The notes under the pieces were generated by a model, which was not told where the DNA came from, made no database searches, and saw only the letters and a program-made list of their open reading frames with translations. The position numbers and the translations under genes were made by a program. From Caryophanales bacterium UBA4694 (GTDB lineage Bacteria > Bacillota_I > Bacilli_A > RFN20 > CAG-288), in the NCBI GenBank assembly GCA_002404835.1, contig DHKM01000005.1, forward strand, positions 1 through 64,000: a stretch of DNA of 64,000 nt, in the 5' to 3' direction. Shown piece by piece: positions 1 to 8,686 of the stretch; the stretch's first letter is position 1, and every line of letters starts with the position of its first letter.

Positions 1-60
1 AATTGGGGAAAACGGATGAGGATTTCAAGCTTCAGTTTTGTAAGTCGAAAAGAAGATAAA

Positions 61-120
61 AATTAAAATAATTTAAAGAAAGAAATAATAATAGTAATAA
101 TAAGGGGCTGTGGATTGTGG
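61..120. other. oriC: oriC unwinding element: DnaA-trios, GC step and DnaA box
   Basis: On the minus strand the order is a near-consensus DnaA box (positions 117-109, two mismatches to TTATCCACA), a short GC-rich step (108-104), six consecutive triplets (103-86) and then an AT-rich stretch. Read 3' to 5' on the plus strand the triplets are AAT, AAT, AAT, GAT, AAT, AAT, which fits the 3'-(G/A)AT-5' DnaA-trio rule described for the Bacillus subtilis basal unwinding system. The element lies beyond the 3' end of dnaA, where B. subtilis also unwinds. I infer this is where the duplex opens. Confidence 0.7.
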
Positions 121-284
121 GAAACGCGGGCAAAATGAAAATCATGTTTATTTTGACTTTTTAAAATTTTCCGATAGTCATCGGCTTTTTTCAAAATCAA
201 TTCGTGGGATATTTATTTTGATGTTGAAAAAGACTTATTCACAAATCCAGTGTTTTTCTGTTATTAGACTATGGATAGATGTAG

Positions 285-300
285 TTATCCATGTGGATAA
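285..300. promoter_or_regulatory. Overlapping DnaA boxes
   Basis: A perfect box in reverse orientation (TGTGGATAA, 292-300) overlaps a forward near-match (TTATCCATG, 285-293). A weaker match, TTATTCACA, lies at about 236-244. These sites link the unwinding element to the dnaA gene and probably help load DnaA onto the trio array. Confidence 0.6.
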
Positions 301-360
301 CTTTGTTCGCTTCTTTTTGTGGAGTCTTATCTTTGTTTATCGGATAGGAGGAAAAGGCAT

Positions 361-386
361 AAAAAAGACCCTGCCTGATGGCAGGG
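361..386 (-). terminator. Rho-independent terminator of dnaA
   Basis: A seven-pair stem CCCTGCC/GGCAGGG (369-375 with 380-386) has a four-base loop and is followed on the minus strand by TCTTTTTT. It starts six bases past the dnaA stop codon, so dnaA looks monocistronic and not co-transcribed with dnaN. Confidence 0.85.
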
Positions 387-391
387 TGAAG

Positions 392-1759
392 TCATTTGAC
401 GGAATTCATGATTCTTTTGGTCAGTTCGTCTACGGCTTTCTTGACTAGTCCGTCTGCTTTGTATAGTCCGGAAATCTTCTGGACGTTGGCAAGTACGGTA
501 GAGTGATCCTTGCCAAAGGCTTTCCCGATTTCCTGATAAGGCATAGTCAGAATCTGACGGCTCAGGTACATGGCAATCTGTCTTGCCAGGGCAATCTGCG
601 AGGTTCGCACCTTCGATTTGAGCTGACTTGGTGTGAGATTATAGTATTCGCTGACCGTATCAATGATGTGATCGACGTCTACTTTGCCTTTCTTGGCTTT
701 TCTTACTTCGTCATCCTGGAAGACCTGTTTGGTGAATAGTAGCGTGATTTTTCCTTCTGGCTTTTGGTTTGTGATTCCGAAGATGAGTCGAGTGAAGGCA
801 CCATTGAGTACTCGGACATTATTGGAATAGTTCAGTGCAAGGTAATCAAGCACTTCTGGTTCGAACATGTCTAAGGAGAGATTGTTGACTTTGATTTTCA
901 TCTTGAGGATTTCGACGAGTGTTTCTTGGTCCGGAGATTTGATATCGACGGTAAGTCCACCATCGAAGCGGGAGACAAGACGGTCCTGGAGACCTTTTAG
1001 GTCATCCGGGGCTTTATCGGAAGTGAGGACAATCTGCTTGTTATTTTGGGTTAAAAGGTTGAAAACGTTGAAAAACATCAGCTGAGTGTCTTCTTTGTCC
1101 TTTAATAGCTGGACATCATCGACGAGTAGAACATCGATGGTTGAGAAGAAATCTTTAAGGTTTTCGCTATCTTTTCTTCCTTTGATGTATTTTACGAATT
1201 CTTCGATGAAATCATCGGCAGAGATGTAGAGGACATTGCTGTCCGGGTGTTGATTGAGGTATTCGTTTCCGATGCTTTGAAGCAGATGGGTTTTTCCGAG
1301 TCCGGATTTTGAATAAATGAAGATTGGATTGTATTGGGCCGGATTGTTCACGGCAGCCCAAGCAGCTTGGGTAGCCATGCGGTTGGAATCCCCGATGACG
1401 AAATTGTCGAAGGTGAATGAACTGGAAATATGGCAGTTCTTGAAGAAGGAGGCGTCGGCTTTTTCGATGGCCTCTTTTTTCTGTCTGAAGGATGTGAGAT
1501 CCGAGATTTCCACCTCATAGGATTTTTCGGTTACATCATAGAGAGCTTGTTTGATTCTGGGGAGGTAGGCCGCCTTGATCATGATGGCATAGCTTTCGGA
1601 ATCGGCAACGAAGATTGCTCTTCCGTTTGCCAAACTTTTAAGTTCGAAGTTCGAACCGAACAGCGATTCGAACTGTCGTGCATTCATGTTCTCGCTTATT
1701 TTTTCTAGCACAGCTTTTGAAATGTCGGAGATTTGTCTTTCGGAAGCTATTGTTTTCAT
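392..1759 (-). CDS. dnaA: Chromosomal replication initiator protein DnaA
   Basis: DnaA is the AAA+ ATPase that binds DnaA boxes, opens oriC and recruits the replicative helicase. The 455-residue product has Walker A SKSGLGKT near residue 150, Walker B with VLLVDD, and a C-terminal helix-turn-helix with the DnaA signature GKDHSTV. The linker domain II is very short. I chose the ATG at 1759 because AGAGGA sits seven bases upstream and a TATAAT at 1790-1785 puts the transcript start near 1778. The in-frame ATGs at 1786 and 1894 lie upstream of that start and have no ribosome site. dnaN does not follow within the window. DnaA-box clusters flank the gene on both sides, which also suggests autoregulation. 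Confidence 0.97.
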   Translation of the reverse strand: MKTIASERQISDISKAVLEKISENMNARQFESLFGSNFELKSLANGRAIFVADSESYAIMIKAAYLPRIKQALYDVTEKSYEVEISDLTSFRQKKEAIEKADASFFKNCHISSSFTFDNFVIGDSNRMATQAAWAAVNNPAQYNPIFIYSKSGLGKTHLLQSIGNEYLNQHPDSNVLYISADDFIEEFVKYIKGRKDSENLKDFFSTIDVLLVDDVQLLKDKEDTQLMFFNVFNLLTQNNKQIVLTSDKAPDDLKGLQDRLVSRFDGGLTVDIKSPDQETLVEILKMKIKVNNLSLDMFEPEVLDYLALNYSNNVRVLNGAFTRLIFGITNQKPEGKITLLFTKQVFQDDEVRKAKKGKVDVDHIIDTVSEYYNLTPSQLKSKVRTSQIALARQIAMYLSRQILTMPYQEIGKAFGKDHSTVLANVQKISGLYKADGLVKKAVDELTKRIMNSVK

Positions 1760-1784
1760 ATCGTAATCCTCTTTTAGCTTAACC

Positions 1785-1813
1785 ATTATAGCTATCTCAT
1801 GAGCAAGTGAAAA
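1785..1813 (-). promoter_or_regulatory. dnaA promoter
   Basis: The minus strand carries TTTTCA (1813-1808), a 17-base spacer and a perfect TATAAT (1790-1785). The predicted start is near 1778, giving a leader of about 19 bases with an AGAGGA ribosome site. Confidence 0.6.
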
Positions 1814-1886
1814 GAGCAGTTGTCCGCAGCAGAAGCAATGAGGGGGAAGAAATCGGCAACTATATCTACTAAAGTAGATAATAGAG

Positions 1887-2127
1887 TTATCCACTTATCC
1901 ACAACTGGTAAATAGTGGATAAAATGTGGCTAAATACGTGGTGGATAACGCAAATGTTGATATGTGGACAACTATCAACATTCAAATTGATTATCCACAA
2001 CGAAAAAATTCGATAGTTACGGGCTTTTTTATATGTTATCAACAGCCTAAAACTAGCTTATCAACACCATGTTGATAACAACATTTCCGGTGGATAAGTG
2101 GTTGATAACCCATAAAAGTTATCAACA
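1887..2127. other. oriC: DnaA-box cluster upstream of dnaA (origin sub-region)
   Basis: Perfect boxes TTATCCACA lie at 1895-1903 and 1991-1999. One-mismatch boxes lie at 1887-1895, 1914-1922, 1925-1933, 1940-1948, 1963-1971, 2036-2044, 2058-2066, 2070-2078, 2089-2097 and 2119-2127, with a two-mismatch copy at 2100-2108. Several are of the TTATCAACA type. Both orientations occur and some boxes abut. With the sites beyond the 3' end of dnaA this makes a bipartite origin like that of B. subtilis. From 2128 to about 2306 the sequence is AT-rich with no further boxes or genes. Confidence 0.9.
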
Positions 2128-2306
2128 ACAGCCTTTATTTAACCACAAAGAAATTTAGGAGTTCTTAACCGGATATCCCCAGGAAATTCAGCTTTGCTTT
2201 TGCTTGGCCAAACACTTTGACTTTGACGGATTTTCAATCATAAAAAAATTTTTTGAAACCGCTTGGCTTCTCTATTTTTCTTATACAAATATTTAATTTT
2301 TTGCAT

Positions 2307-2344
2307 GAAAAAAGCCTCTTTGATTTTGCTTAAAGAGGCTTTTA
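2307..2344 (-). terminator. Terminator after the TM2 protein gene
   Basis: The stem AAGCCTCTTT/AAAGAGGCTT (2312-2321 with 2332-2341) is followed on the minus strand by a T-rich run. Confidence 0.8.
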
Positions 2345-2350
2345 TGAATA

Positions 2351-2704
2351 TTAATCAACGTCCCAATTGGTGACTTTTTTACCTTCTGAATCGGTGAATG
2401 AACCGGTGCAAATCATAATAAGATCAACCAATGAACCGATGCCGAATATGCCGCATGTGAGGAGCCAGAGGATTCCTGTTCCTATCTTTCCTACGTAGAA
2501 TCTATGGATTCCTAAAGCACCGACGAAGATGCAGAGAAGCAGTGTTGCCAGTCTGCTTTTTTCGGATTCATTCCGGTTGATATGGATGGTTCGAGTGATG
2601 TCGTCTGTACTTCCGTAGCTTGTATCATATACTCTTGCTCCGCAATTCGGGCAGTAGAGATCTTTGTCTTTTAATTGTTTTCCGCATCTTGGACAGTATC
2701 CCAT
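2351..2704 (-). CDS. Zinc-ribbon and TM2 domain membrane protein
   Basis: The 117-residue protein begins with a zinc ribbon made of two CPxCG knuckles (CPRCG and CPNCG) within the first 25 residues. A polar linker follows, then a TM2 domain with two hydrophobic helices and the typical GIHRFYVG turn near residue 65. TM2 proteins are small membrane proteins of mostly unknown role; the ribbon would face the cytoplasm. The start is backed by AAGGAG ten bases upstream. It is a single-gene unit with its own terminator. Confidence 0.8.
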   Translation of the reverse strand: MGYCPRCGKQLKDKDLYCPNCGARVYDTSYGSTDDITRTIHINRNESEKSRLATLLLCIFVGALGIHRFYVGKIGTGILWLLTCGIFGIGSLVDLIMICTGSFTDSEGKKVTNWDVD

Positions 2705-2792
2705 TTTGTGTTTCTCCTTGGTTTGTTTTCTTGCTCTATTCTACCAAAAATTTAGATGAATGAATAGATTGATTGGCTTCATAATCCGAAAC

Positions 2793-2820
2793 AAAAAAAG
2801 AGGTGCGTTAAGGCACCTCT
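2793..2820 (-). terminator. Terminator of the metalloprotease gene
   Basis: The stem AGAGGTGC/GCACCTCT (2799-2806 with 2813-2820) is followed on the minus strand by seven T residues. Confidence 0.85.
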
Positions 2821-2828
2821 GGAATTAC

Positions 2829-5081
2829 TTAGAACGTGATTTCGTATTGGAAGGATTCTCCGTTATCGAAGCTAGTTCCGTTTGGGAAGGAATTGGAATA
2901 GCTGCTCATAGTGAAGACTTTTCCGGATGTAAATAGAGTATTGGTATTTGCCTGATTGATCTGACTGAGCTTTCTCTTGTCGGCAGAGATGATACGTATT
3001 TCGTCATAGGCATCGAACTTTTTGCTGACTCCATATCGCTGGGATTCAGCTCTAGATCCGGACTCACTGTTGCAGATAAACTGTACCAATGGTTTTGATG
3101 TAGTCAGAATCTCATCTGGATCCGCGAATAGGTTTATGGTGACGTCGTCGAGATTGTCTTCGTCCATGCCGATGAAACGACTAGAATAGGCAAGTCTATT
3201 GTCAATATGAAGCATGCGGATTCCTTTCCCTCGGATGTGGTTCACCTCATAGCAGTCATAGTCTTTGGAATTGAGATCGTCGTCTGTGTAGTATTCCAAC
3301 ACGATGTATTCATCGAACATGTTGAATAGGACTTTTCCTTCGCTGTTTGTCTTGAATGTTTTGTTATTGTAGGGGATGACGATCAGCTGGTCTTTCTTTG
3401 CCTGGGATGCCACAATGGATAATTTTGAAGTGTCATAGACAATATATGGCGTTACCCAACCAAAGAGCATCTTAGTATAGAGATCATGGTCATTGCTGTT
3501 ATAGGACATGGTCAAAGCTTTTCCTGTCGGGTCATAATAGGTTGAAGAGGCATTATAGGAATAATAATCTGTTGCTCCTAGCATATGTCCGGTTTCATGA
3601 ATCAATACGTGGGCATCGCAGTCCTTGTTTGCATAGTTTTCATTTGACATCATGAATCCGTCGTTGAGGAAGTCGATTCCCGCCCATCCGAAGTTGTTGA
3701 CGACTGGAGACTGTACGTTTCCGGTGTTTCCTGTAGAATAGGAGAATGCCCAATAAGCTCCATCACCATTAGAAGCAGAGAGATAAATCATCCACATACC
3801 ATCGATTAAACCATCGTTATCGGAATCGAACTCGGTGAGGTCATATCCTAAGTCATCTGTTGCCCAACGGGTGATGCTGTTTGCGATTTCGACTGTTGAG
3901 GTTTCTGTCAAGGAATTCTTGGAAGAGAACTTTGGAATTTCTTTTTTCAAGTCGAAGAAGTCTGTGACGACTCCGGTGATATCTAATTGGCCATAACTAG
4001 AACGATAATAGTAAGAATGCAGTGATTCGAAGTATAAAGAGGAACTGGTACCGAAGAAGGCATTTTGAATTAAATCAAGATTTTCAGCTGTTGCCTTGCT
4101 TTCGTCTCCTGGAATGATGATTGGGACGATAAGGAACGGGACTTTTCCAGTTGAGGGGGTATAGGACCAATTGATGTAATTCTTTCTACCATAGGTTTGA
4201 ATGTTGAATGACGCGTCAACTTCGTCTGGCGTATAGTACCCTGGATTCTTTGATTTAGGCTGTGTGGTGCTCTTTGTTTCGGTTGAGGTGTTTTTGATGG
4301 ATACAGAATAGCTATCCGTTTCTGAGGTTGTACTAGTTATCGTTTTGTCTACATATTGGATTGGGGACTTACTATCGTCTTTGACATAAATTTTGTAATT
4401 TACGCTAGACACCTCATTTCCTACCCATCCGCCGGGCTTATACGAAAGAACAACATTGTATAGACCGGTATGCGTAAATGTGATTTCTTTTCCGGATACA
4501 TCTTCGCCATCTAATTGAACAAGAAGATCACTTTCCTCGAGAATCTCGTCATATCTTCTTGTCTTTTTATTGTTGTTTTTGTAAGAGGTTTTCAAACGAA
4601 TGAGGAAGCCAGACAAATCGATTTTGGAAGGTGTCGAAAAGCTATAAATGTCTTTGGTCGGTGTATGAATCATGCTTAATTTCTGAACGAAGTCCGTGGA
4701 TTGAAGTATGGTAATGTTGAAAGATTGAGTTTCATACCCGTCTTTTACAATATTGATTTTATATGTTCCGGCATTTTTTAAAAGAAGATCATCATTCTTT
4801 AAAAGAGAACCGTCTTCATCAAAATGTAATTCAAAGTCTTCGATTAATGCGCCATTTTCATCTTTTACATATAATCCGTTTTCTTTGAATTTATCATACA
4901 TAGAATATGAAACGGTTGAAGGGGCTGAAAATGTATACTTTTTTAATTCTACATGTGATATTGACGGAGTCGTCTTGATAGAAGCTGTGGGCGAAACCGA
5001 AACATCAGACTTGGATGTCGATGGCGAACAGGACGTCATCAATAAAAGAGATAATACAATGAATAATGTGTGTTTTTTCAT
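2829..5081 (-). CDS. M6-family metalloprotease lipoprotein
   Basis: This 750-residue protein has a lipoprotein signal ending in LMTSC (Cys18), so it should be anchored on the outer face of the membrane. About 280 residues of Ig-like and Ser/Thr-rich sequence come first. The catalytic part then carries HETGHMLG near residue 490, the HExxH zinc site followed by GATDYY, as in the immune-inhibitor-A (M6) peptidases. Upstream, the DSDNDGLIDGMW stretch resembles a calcium-binding loop. There is no Shine-Dalgarno site: a TATAAT lies six bases before the ATG, so a leaderless transcript is predicted. Extracellular proteolysis is the likely role; the substrate is unknown. Confidence 0.85.
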   Translation of the reverse strand: MKKHTLFIVLSLLLMTSCSPSTSKSDVSVSPTASIKTTPSISHVELKKYTFSAPSTVSYSMYDKFKENGLYVKDENGALIEDFELHFDEDGSLLKNDDLLLKNAGTYKINIVKDGYETQSFNITILQSTDFVQKLSMIHTPTKDIYSFSTPSKIDLSGFLIRLKTSYKNNNKKTRRYDEILEESDLLVQLDGEDVSGKEITFTHTGLYNVVLSYKPGGWVGNEVSSVNYKIYVKDDSKSPIQYVDKTITSTTSETDSYSVSIKNTSTETKSTTQPKSKNPGYYTPDEVDASFNIQTYGRKNYINWSYTPSTGKVPFLIVPIIIPGDESKATAENLDLIQNAFFGTSSSLYFESLHSYYYRSSYGQLDITGVVTDFFDLKKEIPKFSSKNSLTETSTVEIANSITRWATDDLGYDLTEFDSDNDGLIDGMWMIYLSASNGDGAYWAFSYSTGNTGNVQSPVVNNFGWAGIDFLNDGFMMSNENYANKDCDAHVLIHETGHMLGATDYYSYNASSTYYDPTGKALTMSYNSNDHDLYTKMLFGWVTPYIVYDTSKLSIVASQAKKDQLIVIPYNNKTFKTNSEGKVLFNMFDEYIVLEYYTDDDLNSKDYDCYEVNHIRGKGIRMLHIDNRLAYSSRFIGMDEDNLDDVTINLFADPDEILTTSKPLVQFICNSESGSRAESQRYGVSKKFDAYDEIRIISADKRKLSQINQANTNTLFTSGKVFTMSSYSNSFPNGTSFDNGESFQYEITF

Positions 5082-5087
5082 AATTTA

Positions 5088-5093
5088 ATTATA
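5088..5093 (-). promoter_or_regulatory. Leaderless-type -10 box of the metalloprotease gene
   Basis: TATAAT on the minus strand ends exactly six bases before the ATG at 5081, so the predicted +1 is the A of the start codon. The -35 region is poor. No ribosome site is present. Confidence 0.6.
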
Positions 5094-5167
5094 AAAATAT
5101 CTTTTGAAATATAAAACAAAAAATATGAGAATCAGTAAAATGAATTGAAGGAAATCGGTTACTTCTG

Positions 5168-5196
5168 TTGGAATGGTATAGTTTTGGCATTATAAT
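5168..5196 (+). promoter_or_regulatory. Leaderless-type promoter of the ABC exporter genes
   Basis: TTGGAA (5168-5173), a 17-base spacer and TATAAT (5191-5196) are followed by six bases and the ATG at 5203, so the transcript should start at the start codon. Confidence 0.7.
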
Positions 5197-5202
5197 TGTC
5201 TT

Positions 5203-6984
5203 ATGAAAAAGACAAAAAAAATAAAAAATCCAGAACATATTTCATCTTTTTACAAAGCAGAAATTGGTACACTTGTTTTAATTTCGATATTCGGAATTAT
5301 TTACAATGTAGGAATGCTTGCTAATCCGGTTTTTCAAGGAACACTGCTTGATTTAATACAACTTGAAAATTTTAGAAATGATATATCAATTCTTTATAAA
5401 ACAATTTTTGTATATTTTGCAACAATTGTTTTTGTTCAAGTGATTAGGATGCTTAAACGATTCTTTACAAGAAAATTCGCCTATGATACGTCATTCAATA
5501 TGCGGCGCATTGTTTATAATAATATTCTAAATCAAACAGAAAATGAATTGACCAATCAAAAAATAGGTACGTTGATTTCACGAGTGACTTCCGATATTGA
5601 CAAAGCAGTTGAAGGAATGAGAAAACTTGTAACTGAGATTTTTGATACTGTTCTTTTATTTGTCGTCTATCTGATTTACTTATTCTGCTTTGATATAAAG
5701 ATTACATTGCTTTCGGTGATTTCAGTGATTTTAGGTATTTTGCTTTCTTTTGCGTTTAGAAAACTGAATTTCAAATATTCCTCACTTGCACGAAAGGAAA
5801 ATGCAAAACTTAGCTCTAAGACTTTTGATTTATTCGATCATGCCCTTCTATATCGAATCAACGGGTGCGATACGGAGAATTTGAATGAGTATGATAAGAC
5901 ACTTGGAGATTATGAAAAATATAATTTTTTATCTTTGTTTGTGACGGATACGATGATTCCTTTGTCTACCATTGTTGCTCTTATAGGATTGATTCCACTG
6001 GTGTTTATTGGGACCGGTTATGTACTTGAATCTAAATCTTTATCCTTCGTGATTCTTGGTTCAGGACAAAACGTATGGACTTCTGGTGTTTTTGTCAATT
6101 ACCTTACAGCGTTTGTTCTACTATGCAATAAGACAGGACATACAGCGAAATTGTTTTCCTCTGTTCAAAGTGGAATCGCATCTTGGCGACGTATACAACC
6201 CTATATTCATGAGTACAAAGATTATCCGAAAGGAACTGAATCCTATTCTTCTTCTCAGGCTCTTGTTTTTCATGAGTATTCTTTAAATGTGTTTGGCAGG
6301 AATCTGATTCAAGGACTGAATCTGACTATGGATAAAGGACAAATCATCGGAATTACGGGTGTGATTTCCAGCGGAAAAACCGCTTTGGCTAAATCCTTGA
6401 TGAAATATATTCCATATGGAGGAAATGTTTTACTGTTCGGAAGAAAATTATCTTCTTATTCTAGTGAAGATATTGCAAAAAACATTTCTTATATGGGACA
6501 TAAAAGTCATCTTTTCACAGATACGATAAAGAATAATATTTCTTTAGGAGATGACAAGGATGTTCTTCCATATTTAAAGGCTGTTTCCTTCTACGCAGAT
6601 ATGGAGTGCATGCCGGAAAGAGAAAACAGCATTGTCGGAAATGAGGGAGTACGATTAAGCGGAGGACAACAGCAACGTATTGCTCTTGCCAGGACTCTAT
6701 ATCATGAAAGAAATATCGTCATCCTTGATGATCCTTTCAGCAATGTTGATCAGAAGACGGAATATGAGATCATGAGCAATCTCAATAAATGGAAAGAGAA
6801 GAGCCTTGTGATTTTGATTTCTCATCGTCTTTCATCCTTTAAGACTTTAGACGGCATTCTTGTCCTTCATGGAGATTCAACTTTTGATTACGGAACCCAT
6901 GAGGAACTTCTCGAAAGGAATTCAGTTTATCGAAAGCTGTGGCAGATGCAGGTTGAAGCAAAAGAGGTGGAATATGAAAAATAA
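5203..6984 (+). CDS. ABC exporter half-transporter, subunit with degenerate Walker B
   Basis: The 593-residue protein has an ABC type I exporter membrane domain (about residues 20-330, six helices) fused to a nucleotide-binding domain. Walker A is GVISSGKT near residue 386 and the signature is canonical LSGGQ near 485. The Walker B end reads LDDP, with Asp in place of the catalytic Glu. Together with the next gene this fits a heterodimeric exporter of the BmrCD/TM287-288 type, in which this subunit supplies the Walker motifs of the non-hydrolysing site. The next gene starts 11 bases before this one ends. The substrate (drug, lipid or peptide) cannot be told. Confidence 0.9.
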   Translation: MKKTKKIKNPEHISSFYKAEIGTLVLISIFGIIYNVGMLANPVFQGTLLDLIQLENFRNDISILYKTIFVYFATIVFVQVIRMLKRFFTRKFAYDTSFNMRRIVYNNILNQTENELTNQKIGTLISRVTSDIDKAVEGMRKLVTEIFDTVLLFVVYLIYLFCFDIKITLLSVISVILGILLSFAFRKLNFKYSSLARKENAKLSSKTFDLFDHALLYRINGCDTENLNEYDKTLGDYEKYNFLSLFVTDTMIPLSTIVALIGLIPLVFIGTGYVLESKSLSFVILGSGQNVWTSGVFVNYLTAFVLLCNKTGHTAKLFSSVQSGIASWRRIQPYIHEYKDYPKGTESYSSSQALVFHEYSLNVFGRNLIQGLNLTMDKGQIIGITGVISSGKTALAKSLMKYIPYGGNVLLFGRKLSSYSSEDIAKNISYMGHKSHLFTDTIKNNISLGDDKDVLPYLKAVSFYADMECMPERENSIVGNEGVRLSGGQQQRIALARTLYHERNIVILDDPFSNVDQKTEYEIMSNLNKWKEKSLVILISHRLSSFKTLDGILVLHGDSTFDYGTHEELLERNSVYRKLWQMQVEAKEVEYEK

Positions 6985-8686
6985 ATTTACCATATTTGGT
7001 TTCTTTGCTAAAGAACTGAAAAAGAATTGGCTGCCCTTTGTCTTTCTTGTATGTTCTGTTATTGGAATTGCTTTAGCTTCGATTATGCCATCTCTTGTCT
7101 TGAAAAGAATCATCGATAATCTTCTTGATCCGATTGAATCTGTAGCCTCAGCTAAGGTTCAGAATCTTATCTTTTGGACATTTCTTTATTTTCTTGGATA
7201 TTTTTTGATGTATGGATTTACGATTCTAGAAAATTATTTGGTCGATAATCTTGGTCAAAAAATGATTCATTCTATTCGTTATGGGATGATGGAGAAATCT
7301 CATCATCTGAAGTCTGGAATTTTCAGGCACAATGGAACTGGTGTTATGACAAGCAGGGTCATGGATGATGTTCTGTCTATTGAGAACTTGTTTACGGATG
7401 GACTTGTTTCCTTGATGGTTTCTTTATTTAAGATTCTTTCAGTTTTCGTCTCTGTTTTTGTTTTCAGTTGGCTTTTAGGCGTTGTTCTACTTATTTGTAC
7501 ACCGATTGTGTTCGCTACCACGAATTTTTTTAAGAAAAGATTATTGCAACATCAACTGAAATCCAGAAAAATCAGTAATATGGAGACGAACAATGTGTCG
7601 GAATCTATCGATAATATCGAAGTTCTGATGAACTTGGAAAAGAAGAAATACAGGGAGGATCAGTTCATAGAACTTTTGGAAAAAGAAAAAGGAGAAAAGA
7701 AAAAGACCTCTTATTTTGATGCGACTTTCTCTCCGATTGTGATGTCTTTGAGAGCTCTTGTGATTTCTGTAGTGACCTTTATTGTAGCTTCTACTATCTT
7801 GCATTCTACGACAGTTGCCGGTTTGTCTGCGGGGACTTTTGCCGCTAGTATTACATTGATTAGCAATATCTTCTCTCCGATTCAGGAACTTGGTCAGGAG
7901 ATTCAGACAATGCAGGAAGGAATAAGTGGAATCAAGCGGGTCGAAGATTATATGAATATTGAGGAGGAGAATAAGAAAAATCCAGCATATACTTCTTCTC
8001 TGATATTATCGAATAAGAACGAAAAAGACATCATCAGATTTAAAGACGTTTCTTTTCATTATGATGATGGTGATGAAATGATCTATGATCATGCCGATTT
8101 GAGCATAGGTACATACGATAAAGTTTCATTGATCGGCAGAACTGGTGTGGGTAAGACGACGCTTTTCTATCTTCTTCTTTCGATTCTAACGCCGACTGGA
8201 GGGATGATAGAAGTTAATGGATTCGATGTTTCCAAGATTCCGAATGAAGAAAAAAGAAAAATATTCGGATATGTACAACAAGGTTTTGAACCTGTCGAAG
8301 GTACAATTATTGATCAAGTGACTTTAAGAGACAAATCGGTTTCGATTGATTTGGTTCATAAAGTAATGAGGGAGGTGTTTTTGGATGATTATGTGATGAA
8401 CAAAAACAAGGAAGGGTATGAAGCGACATTCAGGGAAGAGGATTTTTCCAGAGGACAACTCCAGCTTCTTTCTTTGGCCCGCGCTCTTGTTTTTGATCCA
8501 CCGATTCTCCTTTTGGATGAAATTTCAGCAAATCTGGATAGTGAAACTGAAAAAAATTTGATTACAGCATTGGAAAACGTTGGCAGGAAGAAAACAATCT
8601 TAACGATTTCGCACAGACTGTCAGATCAATTGGGATTTCGTACCGTTGTTGAAGTAAAAGACGGTAAATTGATTCGCAAAGACTAG
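6974..8686 (+). CDS. ABC exporter half-transporter, subunit with degenerate signature
   Basis: The partner half-transporter has 570 residues. The start at 6974 follows GAGGTGG, and upstream ATGs in this frame fall inside the previous gene without a ribosome site. Membrane helices fill about residues 15-310. The nucleotide-binding domain has Walker A GRTGVGKT near 388, a non-consensus signature FSRGQ near 491 in place of LSGGQ, and an intact Walker B LLLDE near 515 with an H-loop ISHRLS. It therefore complements the first subunit: one consensus ATP site and one degenerate site per heterodimer. Its TAG stop shares the CTAG tetranucleotide with the convergent thiN stop. Confidence 0.9.
   Translation: MKNKFTIFGFFAKELKKNWLPFVFLVCSVIGIALASIMPSLVLKRIIDNLLDPIESVASAKVQNLIFWTFLYFLGYFLMYGFTILENYLVDNLGQKMIHSIRYGMMEKSHHLKSGIFRHNGTGVMTSRVMDDVLSIENLFTDGLVSLMVSLFKILSVFVSVFVFSWLLGVVLLICTPIVFATTNFFKKRLLQHQLKSRKISNMETNNVSESIDNIEVLMNLEKKKYREDQFIELLEKEKGEKKKTSYFDATFSPIVMSLRALVISVVTFIVASTILHSTTVAGLSAGTFAASITLISNIFSPIQELGQEIQTMQEGISGIKRVEDYMNIEEENKKNPAYTSSLILSNKNEKDIIRFKDVSFHYDDGDEMIYDHADLSIGTYDKVSLIGRTGVGKTTLFYLLLSILTPTGGMIEVNGFDVSKIPNEEKRKIFGYVQQGFEPVEGTIIDQVTLRDKSVSIDLVHKVMREVFLDDYVMNKNKEGYEATFREEDFSRGQLQLLSLARALVFDPPILLLDEISANLDSETEKNLITALENVGRKKTILTISHRLSDQLGFRTVVEVKDGKLIRKD

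Noticed and set aside
110..448. 112-codon plus-strand frame in the origin
   Set aside because: It spans DnaA boxes and the dnaA terminator, runs antisense into dnaA, and lacks a ribosome site.
1760..1894. N-terminal extension of DnaA from the ATG at 1894
   Set aside because: The segment precedes the predicted promoter start, has no homology and contains a DnaA box at its beginning.
2242..2254. A/T palindrome run as a terminator
   Set aside because: No GC stem; it is a homopolymer junction in AT-rich DNA.
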